64,000 nt of DNA, from the NCBI RefSeq assembly GCF_031822435.1, contig NZ_JAVQLW010000002.1:372001-436000 (forward strand). The letters are read 5' to 3'. The position numbers and the translations under genes are program-made. Positions 8,118 through 14,590 of the stretch are shown here, piece by piece; position 1 is the first letter of the stretch; every line of letters starts with the position of its first letter. This stretch comes from Paracoccus sp. MBLB3053. Its GTDB lineage: Bacteria; Pseudomonadota; Alphaproteobacteria; Rhodobacterales; Rhodobacteraceae. Below the pieces are notes generated by a model that had not been told where the DNA came from, made no database searches, and worked only from the letters and a program-made list of their open reading frames with translations.

Positions 8118-9509
8118 TTATGCCCGCTCGTCGCGGTAGTGATACAGGTGATAGAGGCCCCACTGGCCGAGACGGCGGAACGGCGTCCTCCAGCCTTCGT
8201 GGGGGAGTTCGGAATTGAAGATCGGCAGGCCGGGCAGGCTTTCGCCCGCCACAAGCTGGGCCATGCGACGGCCTGCCATGGCGGAATACATCACGCCATT
8301 GCCGCCGTAACCCATGGCGTAGAAAGCGCCGGGAAGATCGGGCAGGCCGGTGATGCGCGGCATCATGTCATGGCTGACATCGACCCAACCCCACCAGCTG
8401 TAATCGAGTTCGATTCCGCGAAGCGCGGGGAACTTGCGCCCCATGCCCTCACGCAGCCCGGCCAGATGCGCCGGATTGGCGGCATCACGACCGGTAATCG
8501 CGGCCCGCGAGCCGATCTGCAGCCGGTTGTCGGGCAAGAGCCGATAGTAGTGGCGCAGGGTTCGCGTGTCGGTCAGGGGCGAAAGCTTGCGGATGCCGAT
8601 CGCGTCCAGTTCGGCAGGCGAAAGCACGCGCGTGACGACGCTGTTCGACATGATCGGCATGACCCGGTCGCGCAGGCGCGGATGCAGGCCCCGCGGCGCA
8701 TAGGCCGCGGTCGCCACCGCGACGCGGCGGGCGCGGACGGTGCCACCGGGCGTGCGCAGGTGGTGGATGCCGCCCTTGTAGTCCCAGCCCTGGACCGGGC
8801 TGTCGGGATGAACCGTCGCACCCAGTTCCCGCGCGACGCGCAGGTAGCCGAAGGCGAGCCTTGCCGCATGAATGCCGGTGCCGTCCGGCTCCCACATCGC
8901 GCCCTGGGCCTCGTGGTCTCGGGCGACGGTTTCGACCACCTCTTCGCGGGTCAGCATGCGTGCGCCATAGCCGAAGCTGTCGTTCAGAAGCCGGGTTTCC
9001 TTTTCAAGTGCCGCGAGCAGCCCCGGCTTGTGCGCGATATAGTAATGCCCGCCGTCCTGCGGCTGGCAATCGATCGCATGGTCGCGGATCAGGCCGCGGA
9101 ACAGCTCGAAGGCCTCGACCATCTCGTGGTGCAGCCCGCGGGCCACATCAAGCCCCCAGCGCTCGATCCACTGGCTGCGTTTCAGCCGCCCGGCGCTGAT
9201 CTGCGCCTGCCCGCCGTTCCGTGTCGAGCAGCCATAGGCCACCCCGTTCGCTTCCAGCACCGTCGCCTTGATGCCGTGCATCTTGGCAAGATGGATGGCA
9301 CAGGACAGCCCGGTATAGCCCGAGCCGATCACGGCCACGTCCACATCCATGTCGGCCGAGACGGGGCCGTCATCCCGTGGCGCGGGGCCCGCCGTCCCGA
9401 TCCAGTAGGTCGGCGCATAATCGCTGCGCGGACCCAGGGCGCGGGCATGCATGGGGTCATAGAGCGGGTCGAAGGCAACCGAACCCGCACGTCGTGCAAT
9501 CACCTGCAT
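8118..9509 (-). CDS. tauY: Taurine dehydrogenase, large FAD-binding subunit
   Basis: FAD-dependent D-amino-acid-oxidase-fold protein, 463 aa (about 50 kDa, the size reported for TauY). The dinucleotide-binding motif IGSGYTG is at residues 61-67, followed by a typical LEA acidic end of the second strand; the C-terminal flavin segment contains FYAMGYGGNGVMYSAMAGR. In Paracoccus, TauXY oxidises taurine to sulfoacetaldehyde and ammonium with cytochrome c as acceptor and is membrane-associated. The ATG at 9509 lies 11 bases after the tauX stop; the ribosome site would overlap the end of tauX (GTGAAG). Confidence 0.92.
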   Translation of the reverse strand: MQVIARRAGSVAFDPLYDPMHARALGPRSDYAPTYWIGTAGPAPRDDGPVSADMDVDVAVIGSGYTGLSCAIHLAKMHGIKATVLEANGVAYGCSTRNGGQAQISAGRLKRSQWIERWGLDVARGLHHEMVEAFELFRGLIRDHAIDCQPQDGGHYYIAHKPGLLAALEKETRLLNDSFGYGARMLTREEVVETVARDHEAQGAMWEPDGTGIHAARLAFGYLRVARELGATVHPDSPVQGWDYKGGIHHLRTPGGTVRARRVAVATAAYAPRGLHPRLRDRVMPIMSNSVVTRVLSPAELDAIGIRKLSPLTDTRTLRHYYRLLPDNRLQIGSRAAITGRDAANPAHLAGLREGMGRKFPALRGIELDYSWWGWVDVSHDMMPRITGLPDLPGAFYAMGYGGNGVMYSAMAGRRMAQLVAGESLPGLPIFNSELPHEGWRTPFRRLGQWGLYHLYHYRDERA

Positions 9510-9520
9510 TTGCGTAAGTC

Positions 9521-9916
9521 TCACTTCACCGGAATGGCCGGACGTTGCTTGCGGATGGCCTGTTTCTCGACGATCTGGCCATTTTGGATGCGGAAGAGGT
9601 CGGCCCCCTGCACTTCGATGCGGGAACCGTCCGGATTGGTGGCGCGAAACGTCCATTGCGAGACGCCGCGCGTGCCGTCCTCGGACAGGAAATGGCTGTG
9701 CTCGGCCCATTGGACATCGGGCATCGCGGTCCAGACGCCTTCGAATGCGCGGGCGATGGCCTCCCTGCCTTGGATCCTGTTGCCGAATTCGTGGTCCCCG
9801 GCGACGGTGTAGAACACGCAGTCATCCGCGAAATGGGTCATCACGCCTGCGATATCATGGCGGTTGAAGGCATCGAACGTGGCCTTCAGATCAGCGGCGG
9901 TCAGCGTTGCGGACAT
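9521..9916 (-). CDS. tauX: Taurine dehydrogenase, small SnoaL/NTF2-like subunit
   Basis: 131-residue single-domain protein (about 14.6 kDa, matching the 14 kDa TauX band known from Paracoccus). The sequence has the NTF2/SnoaL-like pattern: N-terminal helix (LKATFDAFNRHD), GVMTHFADDCVFYT, GREAIARAFEGV, and two C-terminal strands ending in GADLFRIQNGQIVEKQAI. It lies between tauM and tauY with 15- and 11-base gaps. No catalytic residues can be assigned; a structural or assembly role with TauY is inference. Confidence 0.88.
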   Translation of the reverse strand: MSATLTAADLKATFDAFNRHDIAGVMTHFADDCVFYTVAGDHEFGNRIQGREAIARAFEGVWTAMPDVQWAEHSHFLSEDGTRGVSQWTFRATNPDGSRIEVQGADLFRIQNGQIVEKQAIRKQRPAIPVK

Positions 9917-9931
9917 GGATGGTTTCCTTTC

Positions 9932-11272
9932 TCAATAGCCCATGATGCGGGGCAGCCACAGGGCGATTTGCGGGAAGCAGGCGATGACGAAGATCGCGAT
10001 CGTCGAGGCCAGCGCGAAGGGCATCGCGCGCAGGCTGATCCGTTCGATCGAGACGCCCGAGATGCCCGAGGCGATGAAGAGGTTCTCGCCCAGCGGCGGG
10101 GTCTGGAAGCCCACGGAAAGCGTGCAGATCATCACGATGCCGAAATGGACCGGGTCGATGCCGACCATGTAGGCCACCGGCAGCATCACCGGCACAAGGA
10201 TCATGATCGCGGCAAGCGTTTCCATGAACATGCCGACGATCAGCAGCAGCATGATGACCATGGCCCAGATCGCGTAGATATTGGTGGTCAGGTTCAGCAC
10301 GCCCCCGGCAATCACGCTGGGAATGTCGTTTTCGACCAGGATGCGGCCAAAGATTGTGGCGGTGAACAAGACCAGAAGCACGCGGCCCGAAAGCCAGGTC
10401 GTCGCCTCCAGCGCCTTGACGATTTCGCCAAGGTCGAGCTCGCGATAGATCACCGCGCCGACGAAAAGCGTGTAGAAGATCGCGACGATCGCGGCTTCGG
10501 TCGGGGTGAAAAGCCCGGCATAGATCCCGCCAAGGATGACGAGGGGGGCCAGGAGTGCCCAGAACCCGTGATAGCAGGCCTTCACGAACTTGCTCAGCGA
10601 CAGCGGCTCGGCCGAGCCGTAGAAACCCCGCATCCGGCAGCGGATGTAGTTCATGGTCAGCAGGCAGGTCGCCATCACGACGCCGGGCAGGAAGCCTGCG
10701 ATAAAGAGCTTCGAGATCGACACCGACTGGAACTGGCCATAGGTCTCGACCGCCTCGGGCGGGGGCATCATGCCCATCGCCGAGATGCCGAAGATGACCA
10801 TCGGGATCGAGGGCGGAATGATGATCCCCAACCCGCCCGACGCGGCGGTGACCGAGGCGGCATAGCCCTTGCCGTAGCCTGCCCGCGCCATCGCGGGGAT
10901 CATCAGCATGCCCACGGCGGCGGTGGTCGCCGGGCCCGAGCCCGAGATCGCGCCGAAGAACAGGCAGGCCACGATCGTCGCGGCGGAAAGGCCGCCGGTG
11001 AATGGCCCGGCCAGGCTTTCGGCCACGTTGATGAGGCGCCGCGACAGGCCCGCGGCCTCCATCAATGCACCCGCCAGAATGAACGAGGGCAGCGCCATCA
11101 GCGGGAAGGACCCGACCGAAGACCAGGCCATCTGCACCATCTTGATCGGGTTGTCGCCAAGGTAGAACATCGCGGCAAGTGCGGCCACGCCCAGCCCGAC
11201 GGTGATCGGTGCGCCCAGCAGCAGAAGGCCGAAGAAGGAGCCGAAGAGAATTTCGATGAGATGGGCGTTCAT
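9932..11272 (-). CDS. tauM: TRAP transporter large membrane subunit (DctM type), taurine uptake
   Basis: 446-residue multi-spanning permease of the DctM family, with a hydrophobic start (IEILFGSFFGLLLLGAPITVGLGV) and the conserved stretches GLSAATIVACLFFGAISGSGPATTAAVG and ASGGLGIIIPPSIPMVIFG. It drives sodium- or proton-coupled uptake with TauL and the binding protein TauK. Its start overlaps the tauL stop by 4 bases (ATGA), so the two are translationally coupled. Taurine as substrate is inferred from position in the tau cluster. Confidence 0.93.
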   Translation of the reverse strand: MNAHLIEILFGSFFGLLLLGAPITVGLGVAALAAMFYLGDNPIKMVQMAWSSVGSFPLMALPSFILAGALMEAAGLSRRLINVAESLAGPFTGGLSAATIVACLFFGAISGSGPATTAAVGMLMIPAMARAGYGKGYAASVTAASGGLGIIIPPSIPMVIFGISAMGMMPPPEAVETYGQFQSVSISKLFIAGFLPGVVMATCLLTMNYIRCRMRGFYGSAEPLSLSKFVKACYHGFWALLAPLVILGGIYAGLFTPTEAAIVAIFYTLFVGAVIYRELDLGEIVKALEATTWLSGRVLLVLFTATIFGRILVENDIPSVIAGGVLNLTTNIYAIWAMVIMLLLIVGMFMETLAAIMILVPVMLPVAYMVGIDPVHFGIVMICTLSVGFQTPPLGENLFIASGISGVSIERISLRAMPFALASTIAIFVIACFPQIALWLPRIMGY

Positions 11273-11832
11273 TGTACCTGTCCCCGCATCTGGCGATGGG
11301 TTCCATCGTCCTCGGCCAGCTCGATCATCTGCTCGACCTCGACCTTGTCGGGATCGCGCGGATCAATGCCGCAGACCAGCTTGAGATAGTTCACCTGGAT
11401 GATGCGGATCGTCATCAGCGTGAAGGCGATCGGCAGGACCATGTAGACCCAGCGCATTTCCCAGCCCAGCGTCTGGGCCTTCACGAAGGGTTTGAGCCGG
11501 CCGATGAAGACCGAGGCCTGCCAGATGAAGACGATGTTGAAGCCGATCCAGAACAGGTCGCCGATCGCCTCGATCGCGCGGGCCATGCGGCGCGGCAATG
11601 CGTTCAGGTGGAACGAGACGCGGTTATGGGCCGCCATGCGCGCCGCATAGGAGGCGCCGAAATACGCGAACCAGACGAAAAGGATGACCGAGAGTTCTTC
11701 GATCCAGGTGATCGAGAAGCCAAAGATTTGCCGTGCGACGATCTGGACGAAAAGCAGGGTCACGAAGATCGCCAGAAGGACGCGGCAGATGTAGCTTTCG
11801 AGCTTGTCGAGATGTTGCCAGAATGCAGACAT
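11269..11832 (-). CDS. tauL: TRAP transporter small membrane subunit (DctQ type), taurine uptake
   Basis: 187 residues with four predicted membrane spans (around residues 17-37, 46-66, 90-110, 133-155) and the DctQ signature WIEELSVILFVWFAYFGASYAAR. Partner of TauM; the C-terminal ~30 residues are charged and cytoplasmic. About 90 bases separate its start from the tauK stop, with a G-rich run (plus-strand 11867-11874) in between and no clear hairpin. Confidence 0.9.
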   Translation of the reverse strand: MSAFWQHLDKLESYICRVLLAIFVTLLFVQIVARQIFGFSITWIEELSVILFVWFAYFGASYAARMAAHNRVSFHLNALPRRMARAIEAIGDLFWIGFNIVFIWQASVFIGRLKPFVKAQTLGWEMRWVYMVLPIAFTLMTIRIIQVNYLKLVCGIDPRDPDKVEVEQMIELAEDDGTHRQMRGQVQ

Positions 11833-11921
11833 GACCAGCCTCGGGATGAGGGGAGACGAGGAGGGGGGGGGAACAGGCGCAGAGCGGGACGCGCGGACGG
11901 CCCGCGCGCCCGTCGTCAGGC

Positions 11922-12923
11922 TTATTGCACCGGGTCGCGACCCAGCGAGGTCAGCACGTTGTTCAGGACGTCCTTGCCGCCGATCTGGTCATAGAACTTG
12001 GGCCAGACCGCGTTGGTGGCAAGTTCGATGAATTCCTTCTCGCCCTCGGCGGGCTCGGTGATGTCCATGCCGCGCGCGACCAGCTCGTCGCGGATCTTCG
12101 CTTCCTCTCCGCGCAGGAACTCCGCGCTGAAGGCGGTGGCTTCCTTGCCCGCATCCAGCACCTGCTGCTGTTCTTCGGGCGAAAGCGACTGGAAAAGGCT
12201 TTCCGACACGATCAGCGGCTCGATCGAGAAGATGTAGCGCAGGTTCGTGATGTGCTTCTGCACCTCGTCGAACTTCATGGCATAGATCGTCATGTAGGGG
12301 TTGTCCTGCCCGTCGACGACCTTCTGTTGCAGCGCCGCAAAAGTTTCGCCCCAGGCCATCGGGGTCGGGTTGATGCCCCAGGACTTGTAGGTTTCGATCA
12401 TGATCTCGTTCTTGGGCACCCGGACGACCAGGTCCTTGAGATCGGCGACGGTCGAAACCGGCTTTTTCGAATTCGTCAGCACGCGGAAGCCGGAATAGGC
12501 CCAGCCGATGATGCGCACGCCCGCATCCTCGATCGTCTGGTCGATCATCTGCTGGCCGATGTCGCCCTGCGTCAGCTTCTCGGCATCTTCAAGGCTCAGG
12601 ATCACATAGGGCAGCGTCATCGTGCCGACCGAGGGCGAGAACGGGGTGATGTTGTTGATCGCAAGGATCGAGAAATCCAGCGTGCCCGTCGCCGCCGCGG
12701 TCACGGTATCCTGTTCGTCGCCAAGCTGGCCGTTCAGGAACAGCTTGCCGGTCATGTTGCCGCCGGATTTCTCTTCAAGCGCGGCCACGAAGGCCTTGCC
12801 AAGCGCTTCCTGGGTGCCGCCCGCGCCATCGCCGACGGCAATGCGATACTCGGCGGCATGTGCTGGCAGCGACAGGGCCAGCACGGTCGCGGCACCGGTC
12901 AGAAATCGCGTCATCATGTTCAT
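11922..12923 (-). CDS. tauK: TRAP transporter periplasmic binding protein (DctP type), taurine uptake
   Basis: Periplasmic substrate-binding subunit with a Sec signal peptide (hydrophobic core LTGAATVLALSLP, likely cut after AHA). The mature part has the DctP pattern, including GVRIIGWAYSGFRVLTNSKKPV and PMAWGETFAALQQKVVDGQDNP. Four in-frame ATGs lie within 16 bases (12929, 12923, 12917, 12914); 12923 gives a 7-base gap to AGGGA and is preferred. First gene of the tauKLMXY-xsc-tauZ-pta unit and divergent from tauR, with two TauR-type boxes 82-113 bases upstream of its start. Confidence 0.92.
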   Translation of the reverse strand: MNMMTRFLTGAATVLALSLPAHAAEYRIAVGDGAGGTQEALGKAFVAALEEKSGGNMTGKLFLNGQLGDEQDTVTAAATGTLDFSILAINNITPFSPSVGTMTLPYVILSLEDAEKLTQGDIGQQMIDQTIEDAGVRIIGWAYSGFRVLTNSKKPVSTVADLKDLVVRVPKNEIMIETYKSWGINPTPMAWGETFAALQQKVVDGQDNPYMTIYAMKFDEVQKHITNLRYIFSIEPLIVSESLFQSLSPEEQQQVLDAGKEATAFSAEFLRGEEAKIRDELVARGMDITEPAEGEKEFIELATNAVWPKFYDQIGGKDVLNNVLTSLGRDPVQ

Positions 12924-13004
12924 GTTCATTTCCCTGTCGTTGAGTGCGACGCGTTGATCGCGTTCGCTTGATGACAGAAATATTGCGCTGCGGCGTGCCC
13001 GAGG

Positions 13005-13014
13005 ATATGTCCAG
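13005..13014 (-). promoter_or_regulatory. tauR: Candidate TauR box 1
   Basis: On the minus strand this reads CTGGACATAT. Together with box 2 it forms a direct repeat pointing toward tauK, 22 bp centre to centre. It resembles the CTGGACYTAA boxes I recall for TauR of Rhodobacter capsulatus. Functional assignment is inference. Confidence 0.65.
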
Positions 13015-13026
13015 TTCAAGCCGAAT

Positions 13027-13036
13027 ATAGGTCCAG
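13027..13036 (-). promoter_or_regulatory. tauR: Candidate TauR box 2, abutting the tauR start codon
   Basis: Minus strand CTGGACCTAT, the closer match to the recalled consensus. It ends at the base before ATG 13037, so TauR bound here could also limit tauR transcription or initiation. Confidence 0.68.
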
Positions 13037-14518
13037 ATGCGCAACCGTATCCCCCCCGAGATGATCATCCTGCGCCAGGGGGATGCGCTGTCCCTGCAGG
13101 GGCGTCTGGCTGCGGCGATCCTGCGCGCGATCAACGACACGCGCGCGCGACCGGGCTTCCGGTTGCCGTCAAGCCGGGGGCTTGCCGAGGCGCTGAAGAT
13201 TTCGCGCATGACGGTGACGCTGGTCTATCAGGACCTCGTCGCGCAAGGCTATCTCGAGACGCTGCCCCGCTCGGGCGTGGCCGTCGCGGAAAATGCGCCG
13301 AACTTCGACCTGCGCCCCGCTTCGGCCGGGCCTGATGGCGGGCGCGAGCCGGATTGGGGCGCCTGGCTCAGCGGGCAGGTCCAGCCGCAGCGGGTGATCC
13401 GCAAGCCATCGAACTGGCGCGATTTTCGCTTTCCCTTCATCTACGGTCAGGCCGATCCCCGGCTCTTCGATCACAACGCATGGCGCGACTGTGCCCGTCG
13501 GGCATTGGGAACGCGCGATTTCGCGGAACTGGCGGCCGACAGATATGGCGCGGATGATCCGCTGCTGGTCGATTACATCTGTTCGAACACGCTGCCCCGA
13601 CGCGGCATCGAGGCCGGCCCGGATGAGGTGCTGGTGACCATGGGCGCGCAGAACGCGCTGTTTCTCGCCATCGAACTGCTCGCCCGCGCCGACCGGCTCG
13701 CGGTGACCGAAGAGCCGGGCTATCCCGACTTCGCCGAGACGCTGCGGCGCGCGAAAAGCCCGACAAGCTTTCTTCCGGTCGATGACAAGGGGCTGGTGCC
13801 CGCGCTTCTGCCCGAAAGCACGCGACTGGTCATCGCCACGCCCAGCCATCACATCCCGACCGGGGCGACCATGCCGCTGGCTCGAAGGCATGAACTGCTG
13901 CGCCGTGCGATCGAGCAGGATTTTCTCGTCATCGAGGACGATTACGATTTCGAGATGTCCTATCTCGCGCCGCCCGAACCGGCGCTGAAGTCGCTCGATC
14001 GCTCGGGGCGGGTGATCTATATCGGCAGCTTTTCGAAATCGCTCTTTCCCGGACTGCGCATCGGCTATCTAGTCGCGCCCGCGCCGATGATCGCCAAGGC
14101 GCGCGCGCTGCGGGCGATCATGCTGCGTCATCCTCCCGGGCATCTGCAACGCATCACCGCCTATTTCCTGGCATTGGGTCATTACGACGCGCATATCGAA
14201 AAGCTGCGCGCCGCGCTCAAACGCCGTCGTCAGGTGCTGGAGGACGCGTTGGCCGGGACGGATCTCAGGATCGAGGGGGCGGCGGCATCGGGCGGTTCGA
14301 GCCTTTGGGTCCGCAGCACCAATGGCTGCGACAGCGCACGGCTCGCCTCGGAGCTGCGCGACGAAAGCGTGCTGATCGAACCCGGAGAGGTGTTCTTCGA
14401 ACGTCCGCCGCAGCCCTGTCCGCTGTTCCGCCTCGGCTACGCCTCGATCGACGCAGCCGCCATTCCCGCCGGGATTGACCTCATCGCCCGCGCCGAACGC
14501 CGGATCACGGGCGGCTAG
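13037..14518 (+). CDS. tauR: MocR/GntR-type regulator of taurine catabolism
   Basis: 493 aa with two modules: an N-terminal GntR winged helix (about residues 15-85; FRLPSSRGLAEALKISRMTVTLVYQDLVAQGYL) and a type-I aminotransferase-like domain (about 115-490). The pyridoxal-phosphate lysine is K334 in GSFSKSLFPGLRIGY, with VIEDDYDFEM upstream. Members of this class bind PLP and act as activators of taurine genes. It is divergent from tauK. ATG 13037 is kept because AGG lies 6 bases upstream; ATG 13061 is possible since box 2 occupies the leader of the first start. Confidence 0.9.
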   Translation: MRNRIPPEMIILRQGDALSLQGRLAAAILRAINDTRARPGFRLPSSRGLAEALKISRMTVTLVYQDLVAQGYLETLPRSGVAVAENAPNFDLRPASAGPDGGREPDWGAWLSGQVQPQRVIRKPSNWRDFRFPFIYGQADPRLFDHNAWRDCARRALGTRDFAELAADRYGADDPLLVDYICSNTLPRRGIEAGPDEVLVTMGAQNALFLAIELLARADRLAVTEEPGYPDFAETLRRAKSPTSFLPVDDKGLVPALLPESTRLVIATPSHHIPTGATMPLARRHELLRRAIEQDFLVIEDDYDFEMSYLAPPEPALKSLDRSGRVIYIGSFSKSLFPGLRIGYLVAPAPMIAKARALRAIMLRHPPGHLQRITAYFLALGHYDAHIEKLRAALKRRRQVLEDALAGTDLRIEGAAASGGSSLWVRSTNGCDSARLASELRDESVLIEPGEVFFERPPQPCPLFRLGYASIDAAAIPAGIDLIARAERRITGG

Positions 14519-14590
14519 GCCGGGCCAGGGCGGCCCCGCCACCGTCACGCAACGCGCGCGGGCGCTTCCCCCCGGACATAGCCTGATCCG

